Below, in pieces: positions 22,613 to 32,519 of a stretch of DNA of 64,000 nt. The position numbers were made by a program, and so were the translations under genes. A model generated the notes under the pieces. The model had not been told where the DNA came from, searched no databases, and saw only the letters and a list, made by a program, of their open reading frames with translations. Source of the DNA: Thinopyrum elongatum (Eukaryota > Streptophyta > Magnoliopsida > Poales > Poaceae); assembly GCA_011799875.1 (NCBI GenBank), contig CM022301.1, forward strand, positions 321,612,929 through 321,676,928. Reading direction: 5' to 3'. Position 1 is the stretch's first letter; each line of letters starts with the position of its first letter.

Positions 22613-23845
22613 CTAGAAATACTGCTTCAGCTTCTTGGCGGCAAAGTACACGCCGTAGCACATCTTCTGGTAGTGGGGGTAGTTCTGCTTGGAGGCAGAC
22701 GGCACCTCACTCAGATAGTATACTGGCCTCTGGACCAGCTGGGCCTTGCCGTCTTCTGGGCACTCGACCACGATCACGGTGCTGACCACCCGGCTTGTGG
22801 CGGCGATGTAGAGGAACATGGGTTCTTTAGCAGTCAGAGCGGCCAAAACAGGTGGCGTGGACAGCATCCGCTTGAGCTGGAGGAAAGCCTCATCCGCCTG
22901 GTCGTTCCATTCAAAGCAGGTCGTCTTCTTCATCAGCTGGTACAGTGGGAGGGCTTTCTCGCCCAGCCGACTAATGAACCGGCTGAGTAATGCCAAGCAC
23001 CCGGTGAACTTCTGGACGTCCCGCATCCGGGTTGGCCTTTGCATCCGCTCAATGGCCTTGATCTTCACGGGGTTGCACTCGATCCCGCGCTCAGAGACAA
23101 GGAAGCCAAGGAGCTGGCCGGTTGGTACTCCGAAGACGCTTTTCTCCGGGTTGAGCTTGATCTGAAAGTGGCGCAGGTTGTCAAATGTCTCCTTGAGGTC
23201 TTCCAGAAGGGTGCCGTGCTTCTCCGTCTTCACCACAATATCATCTACATAGACGTGGGCATTTCTGCCGAGTTGCTTGAGGAGGCACTTTTGCATGCAA
23301 CGCTGAAACGTGGCACCGGCATTTCTCAAGCCGAACGTCATGGTCAGGTAACAGAAGGCTCCAAATGGTGTGATGAAGGCGGTCTTCAGCCGATCGGCCG
23401 GGTTCAGCTTGATCTGGTGGTAGCCGAAGTAGGCGTCCAGGAAAGACAGCAGCTCGCATCCGGCTATGGAGTCGATCACTTATCTATCCGGGGCAAGGCA
23501 AAAGGGTCCTTGGGGCAGGCTTTGTTGAGGTTAGTGTAGTCGATACACATGCGCCACTTGTTGTTCTTTTTCAAAACGAGGACTGGGTTGGCAAGCCAGT
23601 CCGGGTAGAATACTTCCATGATGAAGCCGGCTGCCAGAAGCCGGGTGATCTCTTCACCAACAATCCCTCTCTTCTCTTCTGACAGGCGGCGGAGGGGTTG
23701 CTTGACCGGTTTAGCATCCGGCCTCACATGTAGCTTGTGCTCGGCGAAATCCGTCGGAACACCCGGCATGTCTTTGGGGGACCATGCGAAGATGTCCCGA
23801 TTCTCACGGAGGAAATCGACGAGCTCGCTTTCCTATTTGCTATCG
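22613..23845 (-). pseudogene. pol: Tat Gypsy reverse transcriptase and first RNase H (frameshifted)
   Basis: The N-terminal part (DFAEHKLHVRPDAKPVKQ, WRMCIDYTNLNKACPKD) is open from about 23832 to 23476, then shifts frame at about 23483, where a single base seems lost (GATAAGTGATCGAC). The second part continues with FGYHQIKLNP, FGLRNAGATFQ and the catalytic YVDD at 23240-23251, then the RNase H-like SKQNYPHYQKMCYGVYFAAKKL region. A TAG at 22613-22615 ends it. The fold motifs are intact, so decay is recent and limited to point lesions. Confidence 0.85.
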
Positions 23846-24793
23846 AGACCCCACGACAGCAAATCTCTCCGGGTGCGCCGAATCCAAGGCAATCTTCTTG
23901 GTTTCCTTGGCCGGCTGGAAGGAGCCCTGGGTGTCCGTTTCCTTGGGGTCGGATGGCATGTCCGGCTGCTTGCTAGCCATGGCCACCACCCGGTCAAGGA
24001 GGCGCTTCTCTTCAGCGATGACGAGGGACTCGGCCAGCTTGCTGCTGGCGGCGGCACATGAGAGCGACTTCTGGTAGTCGCCGGCAACGGTGATGATGCC
24101 CTTGGGACCCGGCATCTTCATCTTCAGGTAGGCGTAATGCGGCACCGCCATGAACTTGGCTAGTGCGGGCCGGCCCAAGAGCGCGTGGTAGGGGCTGTCC
24201 AAGTTGACCACCTCGAACCAGATTGGCTCACGGAGGAAGTGGGCCTTGTCGCCGAACAGGACATCAATCTTGATCTTGCTGATTGGAGAGCAGGAAAGCC
24301 CAGGGACTATGCCATGGAACACGGTACGGCTGGGCAGGAGTTGCTTTTCCTTGATACCCAGCTTCTCCATGGTGTCGCGGTACAGGATGTTGATGCTGCT
24401 GCCGCCGTCTATCAGGATCCGGGAGGGTATCTCGGCCGGGTGGTCTTCACGGCTCCAACTGATGGGCTTCTCGGACCAGTGCATGAATGGGGGGACCTCT
24501 GAAGCGACAGCGTTGACCTCGCGGTGGTGCTGCTGCTGACTGTGCTTGTCGTCAGCTTGGCTGGTGAAGACGACGTATGTGGCATTGGGCTCGGGGAACT
24601 CATCTTGGAGCATGCTGACTGGACGGGACACCGGCTGCTGAGGAGGCGGAACCGGTGGGCCGGCAGGCCTTTGCCCTTGGCAATTCGGGTGAGCCAGTGG
24701 CATTTCTGAGTGGTGTGGTTGGACGGCGTCGCGCCGCTGTGGAACTTGCACGGGGCGTGAAGTGCTTGCTCGAAGGAGAAGGTGGGCAACCAA
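23840..24793 (-). pseudogene. Tat Gypsy gag C-terminus and aspartic protease
   Basis: An open frame of 317 codons. The retroviral-type protease active site is ILIDGGSSINILY (DGGS encoded at 24398-24409), followed by HALLGRPALAKFMAVPHYAYLK. This DGGS variant of the usual D-T/S-G is typical of Tat/Athila Gypsy proteases. The frame ends TAG at 23840-23842, just upstream of the RT frame, where a frameshift separates them (the continuation DSK-stop-ESELVDFL is in another frame). Confidence 0.8.
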
Positions 24794-24885
24794 GCGGCCT
24801 TGCCGCCCGTTTGACGCTTGGGGCCGGATTGCCCTTCCGGCTGCTGGTCTTCGACTGTTGCCACCTGCCGGCTGTTGGAAGCCGG

Positions 24886-25903
24886 CTGCTAGGCCTTGCG
24901 TTTGTTGTCGTACGGATGTTGGCGCCGGTTGGTGTCACCAGCCAGCGTGTGAGGAGCCGACGGGAGCATCTTCCCGGACGCGTCCACTCGAATCTCCGAC
25001 TTCATGGAGGAGTCGACAGTGGCGTACTTGTTGGCCACGACCAGGAGCTCGTCCAGTGTAGCTGGCTCGTCGCACAAGAGCTTGTGCTTGAGCAAGGTGC
25101 CCTCTCTGCACCCAGTGGTGAAGTACTCGATAGCCTGCACCTCGTGCACCCCTTCGCAGGTTCTCCATGGGAGTGGCGTAGACTGGGCGTCCGAATCCCA
25201 GCATGCTGGCTATGGCCGCGCCGCGATGCCGAACGGCGCCGGCTCGGCTGGGCTCGGCAGCAGCCGTCATGCCGCTTGCTATGCGGTCGATCTTGTGCTG
25301 GCAGGCCTCAGCGCGGCGCCTCATGGCCGCCATCTTGTTGGCGCTTTCAAGGAGCGAGATACGGAATGCCTCCAGTGTCGCCCCATCAGCGTTAGCAGCC
25401 ACTGGGGTGGCCAGGCCCTGCGTGGCCACTTGCAACGGGTCCTGGGCGGCCCCAACGGAATTGTCGCCGTGGCCAGTGACCAGCACCTCTGCGATGGTAC
25501 TGGCGTCGGTGTCGCTGGCGACAAGGGGGAGCGGATCATCGATGACCACCACATTGGTGGGGAATTCATTGGTGGAGGCCGCGTCAGAGTCGATGAGCAT
25601 CGCGACGGGCTCGATGGAGGGGTCGGAGGAGCCGACGGACTTCGCGTCGGAGCCCGGCTTGTTGGTGATGCCGAGCTTGCCGAAGAGGTCGATGAGGTAG
25701 CTCGCAGGGGACGCCGCTCCTGCACCGGGAGCGGGCTCGTCGGAGAGGCTGGCCTTGCCAAGGAGGTCGGCAAGGCAGCTCGTGGGGCAGGCCGCCCCCG
25801 CGCTAAGCGGCGCGCTGATGCATGCGCCAACGGGCGCGCCGGGCTAGCTGATCAGGCCAGGCATGACGTGCTCGTCGGAGCGGAAGATGGTTCCCGTCCA
25901 TAA
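24886..25903 (-). pseudogene. gag: Tat Gypsy gag, internally deleted
   Basis: Begins ATG 25903 (MLWTGTIF), the same start context as the related gag at 51810. A TAG follows at about codon 21. The N-terminal region reaches RPVYATPMENLR and then jumps at about 25158 straight to EGVHEVQAIEYF (frame of 25149-24889). The related gag at 51797-53555 has some 850 bp between these two points, including the conserved Retrotrans_gag domain. So the capsid core has been deleted here, with CTGCGA at the junction. The C-terminal basic NKRKA ends at a stop at 24889. Confidence 0.75.
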
Positions 25904-25930
25904 CATGTCTCCGACCGACGGTGCGCTTAG

Positions 25931-25947
25931 CCCCACGGTGGGCACCA
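25931..25947 (-). other. Primer-binding site of the Tat Gypsy
   Basis: Two bases inside the 5' LTR (which starts at 25950), the minus strand reads TGGTGCCCACCGTGGGG. The TGG start complements the CCA end of a tRNA. I cannot name the tRNA with certainty. Confidence 0.6.
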
Positions 25948-25997
25948 AATGTCGGGGTAATCTCGCGACATATCACTAGTAGAAAACAGGGCTTTGG

Positions 25998-26270
25998 TCC
26001 AGGCCAGCCCAGCCCATTAGTCCCGGTTCAGTCAGGAACCTGGACACATGGGGGCATACGTCCCGGTTCGTGCGCCCAGGGGGCCGGCCGGGGCTCGTGG
26101 GGCATTGGTCCCGGTTCGTCTGGACCCTTTGGTCCCGGTTCCAGACACGATCCGGGACCAATGGGCCTCGCTCCTGGCCCACATCCATTGGTCCCGGTTC
26201 GTGGCTGGAACCGGGACCAAAGGGTGGCCTTTAGTCCCGGTTCCAACCACGAACCGGGACCAATGTTGTG
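25998..26270. repeat. Left subterminal palindrome array of the CACTA
   Basis: Repeated GTCCCGGTTC and GAACCGGGAC in inverted pairs (for example 26190-26220 and 26234-26263). In CACTA elements subterminal repeats are binding sites for the element's own DNA-binding protein. That role is known for En/Spm and inferred here. Confidence 0.8.
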
Positions 26271-26281
26271 CCTATATATAC
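26271..26281 (+). promoter_or_regulatory. Candidate TATA box for CACTA genes 1 and 2
   Basis: CCTATATATACCCC sits directly after the left subterminal array. A leader follows with a possible splice donor (GGTGAGCC at about 26547), upstream of the small gene at 26663. Confidence 0.5.
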
Positions 26282-26662
26282 CCCTCGCCCGCGAGCAGAG
26301 CACTCCACTACTCTGTTTTTTCTGGCCGGCGAGGGGAGGTGTTTGTGGTGCTCTAGCTCACCTCCTATGCACATGAGGTGTTCGATGAAATGCCCGAGCA
26401 ACACTACTTAAGCTTTCTCCTCTCCAAACTTGACCTTCAAGCTCCATTTTCCTCAAGATTTGTCTAGGTTTAGCGGTCCGTCACGTCCCGTCCCCGTTTT
26501 CACCGCCGTCGATTGCCCGGGCCGATCTCGTCGCCGGCATAACCGTGGTGAGCCTCTTGTTCTTATCTTCTTTCTAAAAGAAAAAAATTCTTACTTGTAT
26601 GATTTACATAGATACTTGTATAATTTTCTTACTTTTATTATTGTTTGTTATTATATAGTGCG

Positions 26663-27109
26663 ATGGTTTTGGTATCCGCCCCCGTCGGCCCTCGTCCTGT
26701 CTATGATTCGGATGTGGTATATATTATATTTTATAACTATTTGGTTCATTTGTTGTTTATGACAATTATGCCGACCAACGTGACATAGATTTTTTTTATC
26801 TAGGAGGTATGTGAACCGGAAATTCCAACCGACCCTATTGTCGAGAGGTTAAATTTAGTTGAAGAAGAAAACAATTACTTGAAGGAAAAATTGAAAAAAA
26901 TTGAGGAGGAGAAGATGATATTGGAGTTGCATGTTGCGGATGTCGTCGATGATCACAAGACCAAGATGGATGCAATGCGCTTCAAGATTAGAAAGTATAG
27001 AAAATATGCCATTCATACCGAGGCTTGGTATCATTATGTCGTTGGATCAATTGTTACCTTGGTTGCGATTATGATCGCATTTGTTGTTGCATTGAAATGT
27101 TTTACATAG
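26663..27109 (+). CDS. Small coiled-coil/membrane protein of the CACTA (two exons)
   Basis: Exon 1 is 26663-26716 (MVLVSAPVGPRPVYDSDV), donor GTATAT, acceptor ATCTAG, exon 2 26804-27109, giving about 119 residues with no stop. The middle is a charged coiled coil (VEEENNYLKEKLKKIEEEK), followed by a basic stretch (KIRKYRKYAIH). The C-terminus is one hydrophobic segment (VGSIVTLVAIMIAFVVALK) that would be a tail anchor. I remember the same small gene upstream of the transposase in many Triticeae CACTA elements. Its function is not established to my knowledge. Exon borders are read from consensus only. Confidence 0.55.
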
Positions 27110-27386
27110 TTTCAATAATGTATGGTTTAATTAGATGCTCTGAAGAGCTATATGTTGTTCAATGAGAACTATGTATGTACTTTGGTTTTAATGTGATGAT
27201 GAACTTCTATTAATTTGGTCACTTCTCTGTTCATGATGTTTTGTAATGGTTTTTGACACACTTAATTATATATAATGCACGCAGATGAACCGGCAATGGA
27301 TGTATGGTGACAGACGCACCTCCGAGTATATTAAGGGCGTGCATAATTTTCTCGAAGTGGCTTAGGCAAACAAGCAGAATGGTTTT

Positions 27387-30300
27387 ATGTGTTGTCCATG
27401 CCCTATATGTGGGAATACGAAGTCTTACTCTGACCGGAAAATCCTTCACACCCACCTGCTTTATAAGGGTTTCATGCCACACTATAATGTTTGGACCAGG
27501 CACGGAGAAATAGGGGTTATGATGGAAGACAGCGAAGAAGAAGAGGACGATGACAACTATGTGCCCCCTGAATACGATGATGCTGCAACGGGGGAAGCTG
27601 AAGATCAAGAGGAACCACACGATGTGCCCGATGATGATCTCCACCGGGTCATTGTTGATGCAAGGAGACAGTGCGAAAGTGAAAAGGAGAAGCTGAAATT
27701 CGATCGCATGTTAGAGGATCACCAAAAAGGGTTGTACCCCAATTGCGAAGATGGCAACACAAAGCTCGGTACCGTACTGGAATTGCTGCAGTGGAAGGCA
27801 GAGAATGCTGTGCCTGACAAAGGATTTGAGAAGCTACTGAAAATATTGAAGAAGAAGCTTCCAAAGGATAACGAATTGCCCGACAGTACGTATGCAGCAA
27901 AGAAGGTCGTATGCCCTCTAGGATTGGAGGTGCAGAAGATACATGCATGCCCTAATGACTGCATCCTGTACCGCGGTGCGTACGAGGATTTGAACACATG
28001 CCCGGTATGCGGTGCATTGCGGTATAAGATCAGACGAGATGACCCTGGTGATGTTGACGGCGAGCCCCCCAGGAAGAGGGTTCCTGCCAAGGTGATGTGG
28101 TATGCTCCTATAATACCACGGTTGAAACGTCTGTTCAGAAACAAAGAGCATGCCAAGTTGATGCGATGGCACAGAGAGGACCGTAAGAAAGACGGGAAGT
28201 TGAGAGCACCCGCTGACGGGTCGCAGTGGAGAAAAATCGAGAGAAAGTACCGGATTGAGTTTGCAGGTGACCCAAGGAACGTATGGTTTGGTTTAAGCGC
28301 GGATGGCATTAATCCTTTCGGGGAGCAGAGCAGCAATCACAGCACCTGGCCCGTGACTCTATGTATCTATAACCTTCCTCCTTGGCTGTGCATGAAGCGG
28401 AAGTTCATTATGATGCCAATACTCATCCAAGGACCTAAGCAACCCGGCAACGACATTGATGTGTACCTAAGGCCATTAGTTGAAGAACTTTTACAGCTGT
28501 GGAATGGAAATGGTGTACGTGTGTGGGATGAGCACAGACAGGAGGAATTTGACCTGCATGCGTTGCTGTTTGTAACCATCAATGATTGGCCTGCTCTCAG
28601 TAACCTTTCAGGACAGACAAACAAGGGATACCACGCATGCACGCACTATTTAGCTGACACCGAAAGTATATACCTGGACAAATGCAGGAAGAATGTGTAC
28701 CTGGGGCATCGTCGATTTCTTCCGACCAACCACCAATGTCGAAAGAAAGGCAAGCATTTCAAAGGCGAGGCAGATCACCGGAAGAAGCCCGCCATGCGTA
28801 CCGGTGATCACGTACTTGCTATGGTCAATGATTTACACGTAATCTTTGGAAAGGGTCCTGGCGGACTATCTGTTCCGAATGACGCTGAGGGACGCGCTCC
28901 CATGTGGAAGAAGAAATCTATATTTTGGGACCTACCCTACTGGAAAGACCTAGAGGTCCGCTCTTCAATCGACGTGATGCACGTGACAAAGAACCTTTGT
29001 GTGAACCTGCTAGGCTTCTTGGGCGTGTATGGAAAGACAAAAGATACACCGGAAGCACGGGAGGACCTGCAACGTTGGCACGAAAAAGACGGCATGCCTC
29101 CAAAGCAGTATGAAGGTCCTGCCAGCTACGCTCTTACCAAAGAAGAGAAGGAAATCTTCTTTGAATGCCTGCTCAGTATGAAGGTCCCGTCTGGCTTCTC
29201 GTCGAATATAAAGGGAATAATAAATATGGCAGAGAAAAAGTTTCAGAACCTAAAGTCTCATGACTGCCACGTGATTATGACGCAACTGCTTCCGGTTGCA
29301 TTGAGGGGGCTTCTACTGGAAAACGTTCGGTTAGCCATTATGAAGCTATGTGCATTCCTCAATGCAATCTCTCAGAAGGTGATCGATCCAGAAATCATAC
29401 CAAGGCTAAGGAGTGATGTGGCGCAATGTCTTGTCAGTTTCGAGCTGGTGTTCCCACCATCCTTCTTCAATATCATGACGCATGTCCTAGTTCATCTAGT
29501 CGATGAGATTGTCGTTCTAGGCCCCGTATTTCTACACAATATGTTCCCCTTTGAGAGGTTCATGGGAGTCCTAAAGAAATATGTCCGTAACCGTGCTAGG
29601 CCAGAAGGAAGCATCTCCATGGGCCATCAAACAGAGGATGTCATTGGGTTTTGTGTTGACTTCATTCCTGACCTTAAGAAGATTGGTCTCCCTCAATCGC
29701 GGTATGAGGGGAGACTGACTGGAAAAGGCATGCTAGGAGGGGACTCAATAATATGCAGGGACGGGCATTCTTGGTCTCAAGCACACTACACAGTTCTACA
29801 GAACTCTACCTTGGTGACCCCGTATGTCGATGAACACAAGAACATTCTGCGCTCCAAACACCCGGAGCAGTGTGACGACTGGATTACATGTGAACACATC
29901 AGGACTTTCGGCAGTTGGTTGGAAACACATCTCAGAGGTGACAACACTGTTTCTGATGAGCTGTACTCGTTGTCCAGGGGACCATCTTCGACTGTATTGA
30001 CTTACAAAGGATACGAGATAAATGGGAATACATTTTACACGATCGCCCAAGATCAAAAGAGCACTAACCAAAACAGTGGTGTCCGCTTTGATGCAGCAAC
30101 CAAGAGGGGAAAGGACACATATTATGGTTACATAGTGGACATATGGGAACTTGACTACGGACACGATTTTAAGGTCCCTTTGTTTAAGTGCAAATGGGTC
30201 AATCTGTCAGGAGGCGGGGTACAGGTAGAGCCACATTACGGAATGACAACAGTGGATCTGAACAATCTTGGGTACACAGACGAACCATTCGTCCTAGCCA

Positions 30301-30587
30301 ATGATGTGGCGCAGGTTTTCTATGTGAAGGACATGTCTACCAAACCGAGAAAAAGAAAAGATAAGGAAGCGAATACATCATACGATGAGCCAAAGCGCCA
30401 CATAGTTCTTTCAGGGAAAAGAGACATCGTGGGAGTGGAGGGTAAGACAGACATGTCTGAAGATTATGAAAAGTTTCATGAAATTCCTCCCTTCAAAGTC
30501 AAGGCTGACCCAAGCACCCTGTTAAGCGATGAAGAATATCCATGGTTACGGCGCAATAAGCAAAGGACACAAGCGAAGAAAAAGTGA
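27387..30587 (+). CDS. TNP2-type CACTA transposase, nearly intact (1066 codons)
   Basis: A DDE-type transposase that would cut and move the element by its CACTA ends. The natural start is probably ATG 27285 (MNRQWMYGDRRTSEY) right after an intron acceptor (ACGCAG). That frame meets TAG at 27363-27365 after 26 codons and then continues open for the whole remainder, so translation can only begin at the next ATG, 27387. Domains in order: remainder of Transposase_assoc (CCPCPICGNTKS, first 45 residues), an acidic linker, Transposase_21 (HACPNDCILYRG, then SADGINPFG with its Asp at residue 306), DUF4218 (about 630-745, LPVALRGLL ... FPFERFMG) and DUF4216 (about 905-985, VEPHYGMTTVDL). The tail is basic (KKK). 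The single nonsense change removes the zinc-finger-like N-terminus. Confidence 0.9.
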   Translation: MCCPCPICGNTKSYSDRKILHTHLLYKGFMPHYNVWTRHGEIGVMMEDSEEEEDDDNYVPPEYDDAATGEAEDQEEPHDVPDDDLHRVIVDARRQCESEKEKLKFDRMLEDHQKGLYPNCEDGNTKLGTVLELLQWKAENAVPDKGFEKLLKILKKKLPKDNELPDSTYAAKKVVCPLGLEVQKIHACPNDCILYRGAYEDLNTCPVCGALRYKIRRDDPGDVDGEPPRKRVPAKVMWYAPIIPRLKRLFRNKEHAKLMRWHREDRKKDGKLRAPADGSQWRKIERKYRIEFAGDPRNVWFGLSADGINPFGEQSSNHSTWPVTLCIYNLPPWLCMKRKFIMMPILIQGPKQPGNDIDVYLRPLVEELLQLWNGNGVRVWDEHRQEEFDLHALLFVTINDWPALSNLSGQTNKGYHACTHYLADTESIYLDKCRKNVYLGHRRFLPTNHQCRKKGKHFKGEADHRKKPAMRTGDHVLAMVNDLHVIFGKGPGGLSVPNDAEGRAPMWKKKSIFWDLPYWKDLEVRSSIDVMHVTKNLCVNLLGFLGVYGKTKDTPEAREDLQRWHEKDGMPPKQYEGPASYALTKEEKEIFFECLLSMKVPSGFSSNIKGIINMAEKKFQNLKSHDCHVIMTQLLPVALRGLLLENVRLAIMKLCAFLNAISQKVIDPEIIPRLRSDVAQCLVSFELVFPPSFFNIMTHVLVHLVDEIVVLGPVFLHNMFPFERFMGVLKKYVRNRARPEGSISMGHQTEDVIGFCVDFIPDLKKIGLPQSRYEGRLTGKGMLGGDSIICRDGHSWSQAHYTVLQNSTLVTPYVDEHKNILRSKHPEQCDDWITCEHIRTFGSWLETHLRGDNTVSDELYSLSRGPSSTVLTYKGYEINGNTFYTIAQDQKSTNQNSGVRFDAATKRGKDTYYGYIVDIWELDYGHDFKVPLFKCKWVNLSGGGVQVEPHYGMTTVDLNNLGYTDEPFVLANDVAQVFYVKDMSTKPRKRKDKEANTSYDEPKRHIVLSGKRDIVGVEGKTDMSEDYEKFHEIPPFKVKADPSTLLSDEEYPWLRRNKQRTQAKKK

Positions 30588-30589
30588 AG

Positions 30590-31115
30590 ACAGATGAAGT
30601 CAGAAAGGGTTGAAAATGGATGATGTGGCATTGAAAAAGATTGTCCATTTGTAACAGAAAAAGTGAAAAATGTAATCCCTTTGTAACAGATGAGTTTTCG
30701 TCCGAAACCCTGATACTTCGAAAGTGATTGTCCATTTTGTACACGAAGTGCATCCAGTTTTTGCCATAACCCTCTCAACTTTTTAGCACATGCTATGTGG
30801 GTGAAATGATGATATCATGCCAATTTTCAACCTCTTCAGAGTTCATTTGAAGTGCTTTTCAATTTCAGGGTCATTTAGCTCAAAAAAATCAGTAAATGCA
30901 TGAAAAATAACAGATGAAGTCAGAAAGGGTTGAAAATTGATGATGTGGCTTTGAATGGTTCATTTTGAGCACACAAAAAGTCTGGAGTTCAAATAAGTTC
31001 AAAAAAATGAAATCCCTTTGTAACAGATGAGTTTTCGTCCAAAACCCTGATACTTCGAAAGAGATTGTCCATTTTGTACACGAAGTGCATCCAGTTTTTG
31101 CCGTACCCCTCTCAA
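30590..31115. repeat. Direct repeat pair, about 320-bp offset, after the transposase
   Basis: The segment starting CAGATGAAGTCAGAAAGGGT at 30591 recurs at 30910. Both copies later contain CCCTTTGTAACAGATGAG, CCCTGATACTTCGAAAG and GTACACGAAGTGCATCCAG. The second copy carries an extra insertion in the middle. Non-coding; it begins immediately after the transposase stop and may be a duplicated 3' untranslated region. Confidence 0.75.
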
Positions 31116-31119
31116 CTTT

Positions 31120-31870
31120 TATGAAACTCTAATAGCAAAAATAATAAACTAAAAGAATCAACTAGAAAACTTTAATGAAACTCTAATAGAAAAAAGAATG
31201 AACTAGAAAACTTTAATGAAACTCTAATAGCAAAAGGAATCAACTAAAATTTATGCAACTAAAATTAGCAAAGTATTTTCTGTTCAAAACATTAAAAGCA
31301 AAAAGAATTTTCAAAAAGAACTTTTTTTGTTAGAAACTTTAATAGCAAAAAGAATTATCATATAGATTTTTTTTGTTAGAAACTAAAATAACAAAAACTG
31401 TTTTTGAATACAATGATAAAACACAGTAATATTTAATAGCAGGAAAAAGAATCACTCCAAAATATATTTTTATAGTAAAGTTAATCACAAACTAGTGGTT
31501 CACACAAATTTCAAAGAACTCAAATTTAAATTATTCGAATTGGAAAACTAATGGCACTAACAGAAAGTTTATGATTTTTATTACTTAAAAGAAAAAAGAA
31601 TTAAAAATAAAGCAAAAAACAAAAGAAAATAAATAAAGCAAAAAAAACAAAAAAACTGGAAAAAATAGAAAAAAATGCCACCTACTGGGCCACCACGGCC
31701 TGAATACGACTAGAAACACAACCACGGGCCAGGATTCAGGCCCGCAGAAGGCCCAGTAGGCCCACAGGCAGTGGAGTGTCAGGTTAGGCCCGTAAGCCTG
31801 CATTTGAGAGGAGCTCGAGAGGGCAGTGGCAGTGGGGCTTATAAACCACTCCGCGCCCCTCTCAACTAGC
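31120..31870. other. A-rich spacer within the CACTA, no gene
   Basis: A-rich sequence with repeated AAACTCTAATAGCAAAA units to about 31680, then GC-richer sequence. No coding signal is supported. Confidence 0.5.
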
Positions 31871-31904
31871 AAGGTGGGACTAAACTTTTGGCCGCGGGCA
31901 GCAC

Positions 31905-32065
31905 AAGGCCTTTGGTCCCGGTTGGTGGCACCAACCGGGACCAAAGGCCTCTGTTTCCCGCCCTTTGGGCTGCTGAAAAGAGACCTTTGGTCCCGGTTGG
32001 TGGTACGAACCGGGACTAAAGGTGGCATTGGTCCCGGTTGGTTCCACGAACCGGGACCAATGCTT
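31905..32065. repeat. Internal copy of the CACTA subterminal palindrome array
   Basis: Three palindromes of the type TTGGTCCCGGTTGG ... CCAACCGGGACCAA at 31912-31947, 31986-32022 and 32029-32063, the same module as at the two ends. They are followed within ten bases by GTATATAAGC (32069-32078), just as the left-end array is followed by a TATA box. The layout looks like a second terminal region placed in front of the third gene. Confidence 0.75.
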
Positions 32066-32068
32066 AGT

Positions 32069-32078
32069 GTATATAAGC
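32069..32078 (+). promoter_or_regulatory. Candidate TATA box for the Ptta-Ulp1 gene
   Basis: GTATATAAGCAG follows the internal palindrome array. A C-rich leader with TTCTTCGATCTGCC lies downstream, and the first coding ATG is 2.3 kb further on, so a long intron is required. Confidence 0.45.
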
Positions 32079-32519
32079 AGCACTTGTGAAATTTTTCATT
32101 CAGTTCTTCGATCTGCCACTCCGCGCCTTGCCTCTCTGCCGCCGATCGAACACCTCGACGCCGCCAGGCTGCCGGACCTCGACGCCGACGACGTCGCCGC
32201 GCCCTCCTGCCCCGACTCCGCCGCGCCCTGCCCTGCCCCGACGCCGACGCCGTGCGCCCCTGCCTCGACCTCGATGCCAACGCCGCCGCGCCCCTGCCCT
32301 GCCCCGACGCCCCGTCACGCCTCTACCCTGCCGTCAACGCCGCCGCACCAGTGCCCGCCAGCCAGGCCGGTACTCCCTCCTCCCTCCCACCCCTCTCCTC
32401 TGTCCTTCCTCCATGTATGTGATGATGGTGAAGTTGGTTCAGTGCAAAGTTTCAGCCATGTCCACAAGGTGTTTGATGAAATGCTAGGGCTTGCTAGGGA
32501 ACTTTGTTTTATGTGAAAC

